64,000 nucleotides of DNA from Galeruca laticollis (GCA_963921935.1 OY998185.1:186001-250000); one strand, 5' to 3'. Positions 9,803 through 22,153 are shown, counted from the stretch's first letter. The notes: generated by a model not told the origin, from the sequence alone. Made by a program: numbers and translations.

Positions 9803-11895
9803 GTAAATTTATATTGTATGGCTTCACCAATTATATTTATACAGTTCGTTTTAGGTTTAAATTACATTTTCTTCACACATACTCATAATTACTAACCACT
9901 TGTTAAATTATGTAACACGATTATTTTTTTTGTTCATTATATTTATACATATTTGTAGTCAGTTGTTTTATTTATTATACAGGAAGACCTGAGAAATTGC
10001 CTTCAGCACATATTTTTTATAAGTATTTTCTAAAACTAGCAGAGCACAGCAGGTAAGAGTTGACTGATAATTGAGGTTGATTTTTTTCTAATTTTGTTTA
10101 GGAACAAAATTAGTGGCGCCCTTTTATTGATTTCACTTTACTGTTTCTTAGTTTTTTTATCTCTCTTTCTCTTTCTTTTTCACTTTTTTTTCCTCTTTAA
10201 TTAACTTCTTTCAGATAACTGAGCCCTGAGAACTGGCTCTGTTATCTCCAATCTCATTGTCAGTTTGGAAAGAACCTACTCTCTTTTAATTCTTTCATTT
10301 TCTTTCATAATTTTTACCCTGAGAGTCAGAGGTATTTGTTTCACTACATTTGATCAAGAAACAGCAAAGTTGAAATTAAATCATCAAAAAACGTAACTTA
10401 TTAGTATTTTTCGGCTTTATGTTACCTAGTCTAAGACATCAGCCTCTAAAACGTTTGTGAGGAACATATTTTCATTAAAAATAATAATCACTTAATTCAT
10501 ACTTCCAGTAAAAGTGAAAATAACACTATAATAATAATTAAAAATTCAACATACCTTTGTAGGCCTCCAGGGTCAATCGCTTGTTAAAAACTGTTAGGGC
10601 CGTACATCTTTTCAAATAACATGCGTATCAGGAAAGACTCTAAAACTGTAAAACGGACGGGAGAGTACATCTTTGAAATAGCTACCTTATTAGAAGATTT
10701 AAAAAATATAGCTGACTAACCCCTCTTAGCTGCCTAAAATACACCAAAAACAAAGATGTACTCACTTTTATATAAACAATGTATCAACTCACAGTGCACG
10801 ACTTTCTAACACAAATTACGATGAATAAATATGAATATTATATTATGATATGAACGCTATTTTTCGAAATTCATACAATGTAATAATAACGACAATCTCC
10901 ACCGCATTGATAAACAACTCTATGTTGAAAATAAAACGTTATCACTATTTTTTCATCATAAGAATAATATTCAAAGTAAATAGAAACATTGTTGCTTTTT
11001 ATTTAAAATATAAAACTCTCGTTTTTTAGACATCCAAGGATTGAAGAGTGTTAATGTTATGAATGAAACCCTTAATTCTGTCTAAATATTGAAACAGATC
11101 TCACTAAAATACCACATATTTGTTAGTTTTAAAAGTTCTTTTATTTACACTACTACAATTATAACAAAACGTTCGTCTTTTACCCAAACGATGTAAAAAA
11201 GCTTTTATTGATACACACACACACAATAAAAAATTAGGAAGAATACATTAATAAACAAAAAAAAATGTATGCTGTAATAATAATAATAATTACGTTAAAA
11301 ACAGTTATTTTTCAAAAAAAATTAACAACTCCAAAACACTTTAATATTTCTATCCCTTTTAACAACTCTTAACAAAACGTATAACACCAATAATACTAAG
11401 ACAACAGCAGCATACAACAACAAAAAACTGATGACAGCCGTGTAAAATCAAATAAACTACAGTTGTGGAAAAATAGGAGTTCTTTAATAATAATTAGTTA
11501 TAGCATTTGTTGAAAATAACGAAAACATTTTCCAAAAATTAACAAAAACTAAAACGGAACGTTGTAATAGAAAAGAAATATGTTTAAATAACAGTCTTTT
11601 GTTTTAAATTCAAAGAAAAAGACTATTTTGTTAAAATTTAGAGATCTTTAATCATTATAAGAAAAAGTAGGTACGGCAACGTATTTAACGAAAACAAAAA
11701 AAAACTTGTAAAAAAGCAAGAGTTTCGAAAAATAAAACGTGGAAAAATTGAACCTAAAGACATGATTATACAGAGTAGCTAAAAATAAAGTATATATACC
11801 ACAGAAAAACATGTCAGAAAAACATGTTGACTCTTAGGCATGTTGATATGTAAATATGTTTCTCAAACTAAAACCACTAGTGGTTTTAATTTTTG
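9803..11895. other. AT-rich intergenic stretch with one possible short exon
   Basis: No long frame is seen. At 9,983-10,051 an acceptor (ATTATACAG) and a donor (CAG then GTAAGAG) bracket 69 bp that are open in one frame (RPEKLPSAHIFYKYF). An acceptor-like TTTCAG at about 10,216 would bring an immediate stop. This may be a real small exon, but nothing links it to other exons. The rest is repeats of A and T, including (ATA)n near 11,280. Confidence 0.3.
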
Positions 11896-11903
11896 TATAA
11901 AAG
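11896..11903 (+). promoter_or_regulatory. TATA box upstream of polymerase gene
   Basis: TATAAAAG is followed about 30-40 bp downstream by GGGGCATTCAATACCAGTG, which contains initiator-like sequence. A splice donor lies at 12,031. The position and the downstream exons suggest it drives the DNA polymerase gene that begins at 13,201. Confidence 0.4.
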
Positions 11904-11929
11904 AGATTGAATTTTACTTGAGGGGCATT

Positions 11930-13199
11930 CAATACCAGTGTGTACCGTTACATCATAGTGTAGTATTATTACGTGTTTTCAAACTATTGTGTTTATTTGC
12001 AACAATTTTGCTAGTGCTTTTTTTATCAAGGTAAGTTCTATATTTTTCTCTTGAAAATTTTTCTCTTGAAATCCATAAAACTATTTAATAACTCTTACAC
12101 TTAGTATGTTAAATGATTTTCCGACGTTTTGGGAAGACTATTAAGTGGTAAATTGGAAAATATGTATAGACATTAACAAAACTTCATTTGTTACGAAAGT
12201 ATGAGTAGATTGAAAGCAAAAACACAGATGCAGCAAATTCCCATTGTATTTTGTAATCTATTCGTTAAATTTTAACATTTATTCTTATAACTTTGATGAT
12301 CGATCAGCTTCTTCAGATAATAGCTATAATTTTTGTAAGTATTTTCACGTCAAACTTGTCTCTAATCAATTTTAAACAATTTTTATTAGTAGTAAGGGTC
12401 GAGACAGTTAATTTCAATATATATGAATTATTACCGTTTATTTTCTTTTATTCCAAATCTACCAACCAAAGTCTAATTTTTTTGAAGTTTTATCTATAAA
12501 AGGGCACGTGAATTCAATCTGTGTTGAAATGTTGATAATTTATATGCTTGTTATAAAAAATATTTACTAAAAACTTGTTTTTTTTGTTTCACAGAAAATA
12601 TTTGTTTCACGCACAAGGTGACCAACAACCCTCACAAACTTTGAACAGTAGGTACCTCTACATACATCTGCAAGTAAGTTATTTCATTTATTATGTGGGC
12701 GAAATACCTCAAATACCTAAATTTACAAATTTCACTGCAAAAAAAGTAAAAAAAACATTCCAGTAATAGCTGTTAAATATTTATATACCTATTAAGATAA
12801 ACGTAGCTACGACAAATGATAAGCTGTTGACCTGTCGATGGTGTAGAAAAGTGCTTAGTAGAGGTAGCCTAGCGCAACTTGTTGACAACTGTTTAGAATA
12901 TAAGACTTAATATATTTAGAATCTTCTTCTTCTTCACAACATCTACAATTGTGTACCTTTTAAATAGTTAAATTGTACAAAAAGCTACACTACCTGAAGA
13001 ATTACATCAAAATATGCACACACTTAAATCATTTATTTGTTCTAAAACATTCTGTTCAGAATGCTGTGAAAACATGAATTACAATGAAAAACCTTTTAAA
13101 TGCTTGATTTGCTCAAAAGCTCGTATGCACAAGTTGCTTTGAAACAATTCCAAAAAATACGCATCATATATTTTAGTCAAAATCTCCTCTTTTTTGCAG
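11930..13199 (+). other. Putative spliced leader of the polymerase gene
   Basis: Three splice landmarks can be seen: a donor CAAG|GTAAGT at 12,031, an acceptor TTTCACAG ending at 12,594 with a donor CTGCAA|GTAAGT at 12,674 (a 79-bp exon), and an acceptor CTTTTTTGCAG ending at 13,199, directly before the ATG at 13,201. The two upstream exons would be mainly untranslated. The chain is inferred from consensus sites only. Confidence 0.35.
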
Positions 13200-13200
13200 A

Positions 13201-16200
13201 ATGGCTTGGTCAGTAAGCAACCTCTGTAAAAGACACGTAAAAAAATTCGATGCGTATTTGTCAACGTTTCAGTTACTTTGCAAGAGTCCAGCTGTTGGTG
13301 GTGGCTCTTTGACAACCGAAAACTTGGCCGCCGTTTTGCAGGATGGCTTAGATAAAGCCAAAAATGAAGCAAATTACGAGCCGGGCGATAGGATACGTAT
13401 TATAGCGAAAAACGAAAATTTTAACAACCCCATTTCTACAGAGACGTCTACTGATGCAAACGTTGGGAAATGTTGAAACGTATTGAAGACACGGTATCAT
13501 CGGACCAGAGGTTCGGGCCGTAGTAGAGTTTTAAATTACGCGACTGATAGACGTCTTAAAAAATGCATTACACGTATTACTAATACAGACAATCTTTGTG
13601 CACCTAGAGCTATAATTACAGTCCTTACTTACCATACTAACAGTATATTAGGTAGCGTTTTATCACCACGTCAAATAAAAAAGATTAGGGGCGGTAAAAA
13701 TACGCAAAAACGTGTAGCTACGGAATTATGTAACAGATTAGGAGGTTGTTACGAACACGGTTTTACATTGGACGATATTAAACAAACCGAACAATTGTTG
13801 GACGTTCAAATTAAAATAATTGATGCGGAGTGCTTTAACGAAGTTGTATACAAGGGACCCGAGAAACACATAAAATTATACTTGTACAAACACAAAAATC
13901 ATTTTGACGTATTAAACAATTGTAAGGCGCTTTTCGGTAGAGGTTATTACTGTAACAAATGCGATACAGGATACAACAACAAAAATAAACACAAATGCAA
14001 AAAGATTCCCCTTTGTAACCTTTGTAAAAAACCAAAGCACGACCCAGCAAACAGAAATAAAATACTTTGTGAAAAATGCAATAGATTGTGTTACAATAAA
14101 GCCTGTCTAACTAATCATGCACCTGTTTGTGAAAAAGTACACAAATGTAATGGTTGCAATAGTCATTGATCGTCTGAAGTATCACGCTTGTGGTACTTCA
14201 CGCTGCAAAAACTGTAACTCATTTGTCGAGAGTAATCACGACTGTTACATGGTTCGTAAGCGGGTTAAAGGCGGTCTTTGTAGTGTGCCTTGCACGTGTA
14301 ACCACCAGAGCGATAATGAAAATAGAGGGTGCTTCGCCCATTTTAAAAACCCTAAAATTTGTACGGAACCCTGTATTTGCAACGGTTTGTCCAGCGAAAA
14401 AATTGAACCTTGCGCATATTCTGAAAAGTACATTTTCTTTGATTACGAAGCGATGCAGAATACAGGTAAACATGTTGCAAATCTGATAATCGCGCATGAT
14501 TTTAACAGCAATAAATTTACTTTTAAAACCAATGAAGCATTTTGTAAATGGTTGATACACAAAGACCATACAGGTTACACAGCTATCGCGCACAACAGCA
14601 AGAGCTACGATTCCTACTTTTTATTGAAATATTGTGTGGAAAACACTATTAAGCCGTATACGATTTATGCAGGCTCAAAACTGATTCTACTCGAAATACC
14701 GTCTATAAAATTGAAAATAATTGATAGTTCGAGTTTTGTGCAGGGTCCTTTAGCCGCTTTTCCAAAAACATTCGATTTGAAGGAGCTGAAAAAAGGTTAT
14801 TTTCCGCATTATTTTAACACACCCGCTAATCAAAATTACGTGGGGCCCATACCCGATGTACAATACTATGGCGTGAACCAAATGAATGATACAAAACAAC
14901 CCGGAAGGAAGAGTGCTCGCGACCTGCTTTTAGAATGGCACGCTGAACGCTGAGCTGAAAATTACGTGTTTGACTTTGAAAAAGAAATACAATCATATTG
15001 CGATTCTGATGTTGATATATTGCGAAGAGGCTGTTTGGCGCTTCGAAAAAGTTTTATGGATATTGCAAACATTGATCCTTTCCAATATTTGACTATTGCT
15101 AGTGTTTGCATGGCTATTTTCAGGTCCAAATATTTACCCAAAGACACTGTTGCAGTCGTCAAAGAGGATAAGAAAGACATGTACAGCAAGGAGTCCATCA
15201 CGTGGTTGCGACAATTTCCTAACGTTCAACACGCTTTATACGGCGCCGAAGTAACTATTTGTGGCGCACCTGTTTACGGTTTCGACAAAGAGACCAACAC
15301 CGTTTATCAGTATCATGGTTGTTTCTGGCACGGTTGTCCTAAATGTACCAACGCCGAGACGGTGAATACAGTAAATAATGAGACAATGGATGATTTATAT
15401 GAAAAAACTAAGAGAAGAACACAGCAATTACACGAAGCAGGCTACAACGTGGTTGAAATTTGGGCTTGTGATTGGTTAAATTCCATAGAATTTAAGAAGA
15501 AGATCGCCTTGCTGGATGACTTTACAGAGCCTCTAAATCTTCGAGAATCGTTCTTTGGTGGTCGAACCAATGCGATGAAATTAAAAGTCACTGGTCATAA
15601 AATGCGATATATTGATGTTGTAAGTTTATACCCCACTGTACAATATTACGACCCATACCCCGTAGGACATCCGACTAAAATATTTAAACCAGAGTCGTAC
15701 GATCCTAGTTGGTTTGGTCTTGTAAAATGTACGGTATTACCACCGAGAAAATTGTACCATCCTGTGCTACCCGTAAAAACGACAAAATTAACATTTGCTC
15801 TTTGCCGTACTTGTATGGAGCAAGAAACGGAAAATTGCTGTCATAGCGATAATGAACGCTCTTTTACAGGTACATGGACTACTCGCGAAATAAATAAAGC
15901 TTTGGAAAAGGGGTACAAAATTGTTAACATTGACGAAGTTTGGCATTTTAAGAAACAATCAACAGACTTATTCAAAAGGTAATGTTAAGGATTTTATGAA
16001 GATAAAGTTGGAAACCAGTCCTCATACTTATGTGTCGAATGAGGCATATGCGCAAGACATTAAAGAACAAATGGGTATTGAGTTGGATATTGATAAAATT
16101 AAACCCAACCCCGGTATGCGAGCCGTCGCTAAAATATGTTTAAATTCTTTGTGGGGTAAGTTTGGCCAAAGACTTAATATGTGTCAAACAAAATACGTAA

Positions 16201-16640
16201 CGGACTTGAAAAAATGGTACGATATATTGCTTAATGACAAAATAGACATTTCTAATTGTTTGTTCCTTAATGATGAAATGGTACAAGTAACGTACAAGTA
16301 CAATGATTTATTTTACGAGGACGCCACTTCTACCAACATTTATAGCCACTTTTACCACGTCAAATGCGCGTCTCAAACTGTACGAGATGCTCGACCGTTT
16401 AGGTAAAACTGTAGTATATTTTGATACAGATTCAGTGTGTTATATAGATGACGGTGTAAATACAGTACCCACGGGCAGCATGTTAGGTGCCTGGAGTGAT
16501 GAACTAGCATCTGACGACTATATATGCGAATGGCTCTCCTCGGGTCCAAAAAGTTACTACTACAAGACATTAAAGGGTATAGAAGTAACGAAGATTAAGG
16601 GTTTTACTTTAAACCATGAAAATAGTCAGACACTAAATAA
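13201..16640 (+). pseudogene. Polinton/Maverick protein-primed DNA polymerase B (frameshifted)
   Basis: Six overlapping frames (13,201-13,476; 13,483-14,169; 14,117-14,953; 14,966-15,982; 15,921-16,406; 16,303-16,640) together cover one protein of over 1,000 residues. An N-terminal region includes CAPRAI. A cysteine-rich zinc-binding segment (about 13,950-14,250) follows. The exonuclease motifs are FDYEAM (Exo I), TAIAHNSKSYD (Exo II) and YCDSDVD (Exo III). The polymerase motifs are DVVSLYP (A), KICLNSLWGKFG (B) and FDTDSV (C). All catalytic blocks survive, but frameshifts near 13,475, 14,150, 15,975 and 16,350 and a TGA near 14,951 split it. The last recognisable block is around SYYYKTLKG. 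The C-terminus is replaced by satellite. It would copy Polinton DNA from a terminal protein primer. Confidence 0.85.
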
Positions 16641-16719
16641 CACATTTTTTAAGTTATTTTTACGTTTTTCATCAAGAACGTGTCGTCGTCGTTGTGGTCG
16701 GCCACTTTTCGTTACATGT

Positions 16720-17559
16720 CTTGTTAGTACGATACAGCCCCCGGTGTGTAACAAATCACCAATTTTATGATTTAATTATTATTTAGGACATCTTACAGAT
16801 GAACCCTATTGATTTTCTGCTGACAATAGCCAGTACAACGGTTGCTATGGTACTTGAAGTACGACATTTTTGTAATTTTTTGAGAAAATTCTTTTTGTTA
16901 GCACGATACAGCCTCCGTAGAACAAAAAGTCACCAATTTTATGATTGAATATTATTCAGAACATCTCACAGATGAACCTTATTGATTTTCAGCTCACCAC
17001 AACCAGTACAACAGGTACTATCGTACTTTAAGTACGACATTTTTGTCATTTTTGGAGACATTTCAATTTGTTAGGACGATACAGCCTCCGGAGTATATAC
17101 ACGTAACCAATTTTATGATTGAATATTATTCAGGGCGTCTCAAATATGAATCCTATTGAAATTCAGCCCACTCAAGCCAGTACAACGAGTGCTATGATAC
17201 TTGAGGTACCAAATTTTTGTAATTTTTGGAGAATTTTCAGTTTGTTAGCGCGATACAGCCTCCAGCGTGTATACATTTTATGATTGAATATTGTTCAGGA
17301 CGTCTTATATATGAACCTTATTGATTTTTAGCTAACCAGAGCTAGTACACCGGGTGCTATGGTACCTGAAGCTCCACATGTTTGTCCCTTTTGAAGAAAT
17401 TATGGGTTTTATACGATATAGCCTCCGGAGTGTATACAAGTAGCCGATTTTATAATTGGATATTTTTCAAGGTGTCTCATTCACGGTGTCTCACAGATGT
17501 ACCCTATTGATTTTTAGCTAACTCTAGCGGGTACAGCGGGTCCTATAAATCCAAATATA

Positions 17560-17589
<30 letters not shown>
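16720..17589. repeat. ~174-bp satellite, five diverged copies, ending in (TA)n
   Basis: The motif CGATACAGCC and its variants recur at 16,730, 16,904, 17,077, 17,251 and 17,414 (spacing 174, 173, 174 and 163). Each copy also has AATTTTATGATTGAATATT, a TCTCACAGATG block and a CCTATTGATTTTCAGCT block. Copies differ by many substitutions, so the array is old. It begins within what should be the end of the polymerase gene and ends in a (TA)n run at 17,560-17,589, where the LTR element is inserted. Confidence 0.8.
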
Positions 17590-17590
<1 letters not shown>

Positions 17591-17725
17591 TGAAGCACTT
17601 TCATTTGGTTGTATTCAATTTAATAAGGATTAATAGTATAACTGAAATAAGTCATATTGATTTTTTCAATCTTGTACTTTATTAGCCATCATTTTAACGA
17701 ATATTTATAAATTGTAAAAAAAAAC

Positions 17726-17959
17726 ATGTCTAAATTAATTATAGATGCTGATAGTAAAAACAGTGAACAAAATCCTCACTATAATACTGAAGAAAATCTG
17801 ACCAAAGATATTGAAACAGACGATATACTCTTTGAACCATCAGAATCGAAAATATTGAAATCTGATTCAGATACAATAGAGATTAAAATTAATAATGCAG
17901 TACATGATGTAATTTCAAAAGCATCCGTTGAAATTAGAATGAAATTCAAAATAATTTAA
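17726..17959 (+). CDS. 77-residue acidic ORF within 5' LTR
   Basis: An ATG-started frame of 77 codons begins with MSKLIIDA and is rich in Glu, Asp, Ser and Lys. No signal peptide, domain or cysteine is seen. The same frame occurs in the 3' LTR with two substitutions near its start. It may be part of the captured sequence or a chance frame. I do not recognise it. Confidence 0.35.
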   Translation: MSKLIIDADSKNSEQNPHYNTEENLTKDIETDDILFEPSESKILKSDSDTIEIKINNAVHDVISKASVEIRMKFKII

Positions 17960-18283
17960 AAGAAACGCGTTAAATTTTCATATAGTTAGTAATTAGGTTA
18001 TTTTATGCAAGGGATTTCAGGAATTTTAATAAATAGTAAATAAGTTATGTTAATATTTATATGTATAAAAATCTTTATCTCTATATGCTAATTTCTAATA
18101 CAAAAATGTCATTTTCATGTTTCATATACGGCTTAAAAATTCTTGGTAATATAAACAGTGAATCGTCGTTAATCACACAATATCTATACAATTCATACGA
18201 TATAGAGAAGTTTCGATAGCAACCCGCAACGATATAGATTATGATGAAAATCAAAAAAGTGAGTGGGTTTTTAAAATGTCAAA

Positions 18284-18901
18284 GTGAAAAGTGGTATTAT
18301 AATTGATCTCGTCAAGAAGAACGTGCTAATTTACGCAAACTTTTCGGATTATTGTGGAGAAACGACCTCGTTCGAATTACAAGGAAGCATACAGTATATA
18401 TCATCTGACAGAAACAGTAATAGTTTATGTAATTGGGTAATACCTTCACCAGAAAATACAATAACTACATTGAGAATATTAAAATTGAACTTCTCAAGAA
18501 ATTCCACGTGCTTGTCAATTAGAAACTTCGACAATATTCAATTGAACGTGTGCAGTAACGACATACTACCCAAACCTGTTGTACTATCTTCAAGAAACAA
18601 ACTTTCCGTAACTTTAAAATATAATATACCCAGTGTTTTTATGTGTTTGGATTGATCTGGTTGTTACAATTCCACAAATATTTGTAGAACAGCAGAATTA
18701 GTTTGTACAGACCATTCTGATTTAACGGGGTGTGCTATTTGTAATTCATCAACTACCCTTTGCAGTAATATTTCTATAGATAGATGTTTCGACCCGTATA
18801 AAGACAAATGTGACGGAATCATTAATTGTCCAAAAGGCGAAGACGAAATAAACTGTTCAGAACTTTGTCCTCAGCTTATCAAATGTCCAAATGAAGATTA
18901 G
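18284..18901 (+). pseudogene. CUB plus LDL-receptor class A fragment in 5' LTR
   Basis: The first 123 codons (GTG/ATG-less start, open from about 18,284) read as a CUB-like domain: a Cys near residue 23, SDRNSNSLCNWVIPSPE, SVTLKYN and a closing Cys. After one in-frame TGA (18,653-18,655) the same frame continues with a cysteine-rich stretch and an LDLa signature, RCFDPYKDKCDG then PKGEDEINC, ending in TAG at 18,899. CUB and LDLa are extracellular modules of animal proteins, not of known retroelement genes. I infer capture of a host cDNA piece without introns. The first half could be a diverged domain of another kind. The LDLa pattern is the stronger call. Confidence 0.6.
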
Positions 18902-19250
18902 TTTGAAGTGGATACAAACCTAGTAAATAAAAGGTACCATTTTAAAATATTATATTAGAGATCTCTAAATTAAAAAAAGGCCTTTATTTAAAAAAACATT
19001 TTAATTGTTCAATAGTAATAGTAGTTTTATTTTTTTTGTAGTATATCTGTACACATTTTCTGTTTGTAAATTTCTATGTTTTAAAAAAAATTCCTGAAAT
19101 CATAATTTTGTTCATTTTAATTTCACAAACCAATAATTAGAGTGAATTTGAATGGCGCACTTGAACCCTACCCTTTGAAAGAGTTGGTATACAGGTTTAA
19201 TTATTTTTCAAATAATAAATAATAAATAATTATTGAATCCTATACAAATT

Positions 19251-19268
19251 TGGCGGCCCAACGTGTGG
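19251..19268 (+). promoter_or_regulatory. Primer-binding site
   Basis: TGGCGGCCCAACGTGTGG lies 3 bp after the LTR and resembles the tRNA-Lys type site TGGCGCCCAACGTGGGG. This fixes the 5' LTR boundary. Confidence 0.65.
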
Positions 19269-19318
19269 TGAATTAAGAATTTTTTCGTTTAAAAACATTA
19301 GAATTAGATACAATTAAA

Positions 19319-21118
19319 ATGGCAAAGAGAATGATGCTTAGGGACGGAAAACAAATAGGTTTGGAAGGCAGATCAGATGAGGAACAAGAAGAAAGGAGAC
19401 GTGGAATGGGAGATTTAGATGGAGAGGAACAAACCTTAATAGATAAAGAATGTGAAGAATCGAGGGAACAGCAGGATAGTAGACAAGACAGGCAGGATAG
19501 TGTGAGCAGAGGAGATCAAATAATGGAATTTTTAATTAATTTGAATGGGAAGATAGATAATATGAGGGGAGATTTGAATGGGAAGATAGATAATATGAGG
19601 GGAGATTTGAATGGGAAGATAGATAATATGAGCGGAGATTTGAATGAGAAGATAGATAATATGAGCGGAGATTTGAATGGGAAGATAGATAATATGAGGG
19701 GAGATTTGAATGGGAAGATAGATAATATGAGCGGAGATTTGAATGGGAAGATAGATAATATGAGCGGAGATTTGAATGGGAAGATAGATAATATGAGGGG
19801 AGATTTGAATGGAAAGATGGACAAGATGAATGGGAACATGAATGATTTAAATGGAAACATGAACAGGATGGAAAAGAAAATAGAAGAGGTGAAGATGGAA
19901 GGTTTGAAGGAAATTAAGAAACTTAGGGAGGAAAATGAAGAATTTAGGAAGCAGATAGATAAGGTGAAGGAAGATACGTTTGAACAAAATAAACATTTGC
20001 GTATAGAAATACAAGAAAATGAGATCCGAATTAGAGAAGGAATAAAAAAACATATGGTGGAAGAAATTCATGAATTAGGGAAATGTATAAATGAAAATTT
20101 ACCGGGAACTATTCAGGCTGAAGTTGCAAAACAAAATGAAAATATAACAAAAGAATTGGAATACATTAAATTTCAAGGACAAACAATAGAGGAAGTAATG
20201 CAAAGCTACCAAGAAAAAGTTAAAAAAAAATTCAATGACTTAGAAGATCTAGTAGAAGAAAAAACAGGTACATGCGTTAAACGAAATGAAACAATGGGTA
20301 AACAGTTTAATAAGGAACTGGAGGAGATGAATAGGAAACTGAAGGATACTATGGAAGAAATGGAAGAGAATATAAGAAGAAATAGTGGAGGCATAATATA
20401 TGCAGGAAATACGAATAACATAGAAATAGGAGTTAAATTTGATGGAAATATAAATACAATACATCCCAAAGTTTTTATTAAAATAATTAGAAGCAAAGTA
20501 AAAAGAATTAAGGATATTGTAGAGATGAAAATAATAATTAGGGGAATGTTATTGGGTCATGCGTTATTATGGTTTTGTAATAGGGAGGAGCAGATTAACA
20601 AATTCGAGGACTTTGAGAAACAATTTTTAATGTATTTTTGGGGGGAAATACAGCAAGCTAATTTTAGGGAACGTCTCTATTTTGGGAAATTCGATTACAA
20701 TAAAAGTAAAAACTTAAATAATTATGCTATGCAACTTTATAATATAGCCCAATATCTTGAACCAATTATGAAAGAGGAAGAATTAGTGTTATATGTTGGA
20801 AGACATTTTAATACAGAAGTGTCAGAAACCATAGCATTACATGACATCAAAACGATGGACAATTTGTCAAATTACCTGCAGAGAGTGGAACGAAGCATGC
20901 AAAATGGAAATGGAGTGAACAGATACCAAAGAGACATTAGAAAGGAATACACGAGAAATGATAGACAGAGAGAAAATGGACATTTTAGAAGAGATAATTA
21001 TGATAGGTATGAAAATGGAAATTATATAAATAGAAATTATGAAAACGAAGGAAATTATGGAAATGTAAATAGGAAGTATTGGCAATTGAAGAGGATAATA
21101 GGAAGTTATGGAATATAA
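19319..21118 (+). CDS. gag: Gag-like protein, 599 residues, with 11-residue repeats
   Basis: The frame is open for 599 codons. Residues 1-70 are highly charged (Glu/Arg/Asp). Residues about 75-175 are an array of 11-residue units NGKIDNMRGDL. A long predicted coiled coil runs from about 180 to 350. A Retrotrans_gag-like region (about 375-535) contains LLGHALLWFCN, FEKQFLMYFWGE and RERLYFGKF. An Arg/Asn/Tyr-rich tail follows. No CCHC zinc knuckle is seen. The product would form the retrotransposon particle. The next genes are deleted. The start ATG at 19,319 follows the primer site by 50 bp. Confidence 0.75.
   Translation: MAKRMMLRDGKQIGLEGRSDEEQEERRRGMGDLDGEEQTLIDKECEESREQQDSRQDRQDSVSRGDQIMEFLINLNGKIDNMRGDLNGKIDNMRGDLNGKIDNMSGDLNEKIDNMSGDLNGKIDNMRGDLNGKIDNMSGDLNGKIDNMSGDLNGKIDNMRGDLNGKMDKMNGNMNDLNGNMNRMEKKIEEVKMEGLKEIKKLREENEEFRKQIDKVKEDTFEQNKHLRIEIQENEIRIREGIKKHMVEEIHELGKCINENLPGTIQAEVAKQNENITKELEYIKFQGQTIEEVMQSYQEKVKKKFNDLEDLVEEKTGTCVKRNETMGKQFNKELEEMNRKLKDTMEEMEENIRRNSGGIIYAGNTNNIEIGVKFDGNINTIHPKVFIKIIRSKVKRIKDIVEMKIIIRGMLLGHALLWFCNREEQINKFEDFEKQFLMYFWGEIQQANFRERLYFGKFDYNKSKNLNNYAMQLYNIAQYLEPIMKEEELVLYVGRHFNTEVSETIALHDIKTMDNLSNYLQRVERSMQNGNGVNRYQRDIRKEYTRNDRQRENGHFRRDNYDRYENGNYINRNYENEGNYGNVNRKYWQLKRIIGSYGI
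19541..19825 (+). repeat. 33-bp tandem repeats inside gag
   Basis: Eight clean copies and one degenerate copy of a 33-bp unit (AATGGGAAGATAGATAATAT plus AGNGGAGATTTG) encode the 11-residue repeat. They keep the frame, alternate between Arg and Ser at one position, and are almost identical, so the array is young or homogenised. Confidence 0.85.
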
Positions 21119-21487
21119 AGAGGAATGGAATTATGGTAGAATTGGAGTTAATGAGTGGAAATAAGGAATATGAAGAGAAAGTGAAGAGTTTGATGATGAA
21201 ATATGAAGGATTGTATGAAAAAGAAATTAGAATGGTGAATAATTAGGTGCGTGAGATAGAATAAATAGAAGATGTGAAAAGTAATGGTAATTGGTCAGAT
21301 TGTGAAGAAGAACATTATGAATTTATAAATGAATTGTTAAAGATGTATACAAAATTAATTTCGAAGTAACTAAGGGTTGCTTAATTAAAATATGGATATA
21401 ATAAAGGAGAAGAATACTGAGAAAGGTTAAAGTAAAATCATATCCAGTTCCATGTAAGTTGTTTAGGCGGAGTAGAATAAAAAAGAG
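21119..21487 (+). other. Collapsed pol region
   Basis: All frames are broken by stops. No protease, RT or RNase H motif is seen. About 370 bp therefore replace what should be several kilobases of pol. Short stretches such as GLYEKEIRM-like coding are not recognisable. Confidence 0.5.
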
Positions 21488-22153
21488 TTGGAAATATGGC
21501 AGATTATAGAAGAATTCGGGAAACCTGAGACTATCATACTAGATCATGCGACGTACTTTGAAAGTGACAAATTTGGAAGGATATGCCGAGAGATTCAAAT
21601 AAAATTAAATTTTATTAGCGTACGAAAGCCATCAACAAATCCTGCGGAACGATATATTAAAGAAATAATAAAATATCTAAGAATATTATGTCATCAGCAA
21701 CATGATCAGTGGGAAAATAATTTAAAACAAGTGGATAAATTCCTTAATCACACACCTCATGGTATTATAGGAGAATGTCCTATCTTTTTAATGACAGGTC
21801 AGCTACCAGAGAGAAAATGGATAGTGAGCCGAGACATGCATATGTTGGAAATTTTTGACAAAGTGAATAACAAATTACAAAAACAAGCAGAACGATACAT
21901 TAAAAGAGCAAACAAGAAGGGAAAAAGAAAAATGGTTTTCCAGAAAGGAGATTTAGTTTTAATTAAATCATTACAAGTTGCAAAAAGGAAATATAATATG
22001 TGTGCTAAGTTATTATTACCATTGGAAGGGCCATACGTGGTGGTAAATGAAAATGCTCAAAATAGCTATAAGCTGGCACATCCAGATACTGGGTTAATAA
22101 GGGGGATATTTAATATTGAGAGTGTATTCCAGTATCATCAGCAGTCAAATTAA
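21488..22153 (+). pseudogene. pol: Integrase, C-terminal part
   Basis: Of the integrase core only the second half is present: DHATYFESDKF corresponds to the second catalytic Asp region (normally D-x-G/A-x-x-F) and NPAERYIKEIIKYLR to the block with the catalytic Glu. The C-terminal chromodomain-like region has PFQKGDLVLIKS-type sequence and GPYVVVNEN. The HHCC zinc-binding domain and first catalytic Asp are missing. An element at 38,375 carries a homologous ending. Confidence 0.75.

Larger units (their letters stand above)
17590..19247 (+). repeat. 5' LTR
   Basis: It begins TTGAAGCACTTTCATTTGG and ends GAATCCTATACAA, matching 22,371-24,030. The termini give a short TTG...CAA inverted pair. 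It contains a 77-codon frame and the CUB/LDLa pseudogene described separately. Confidence 0.85.

Noticed and set aside
19516..19860. 114-codon minus frame with FKSPLILSIFP repeats
   Set aside because: Antisense shadow of the 33-bp repeats in gag.
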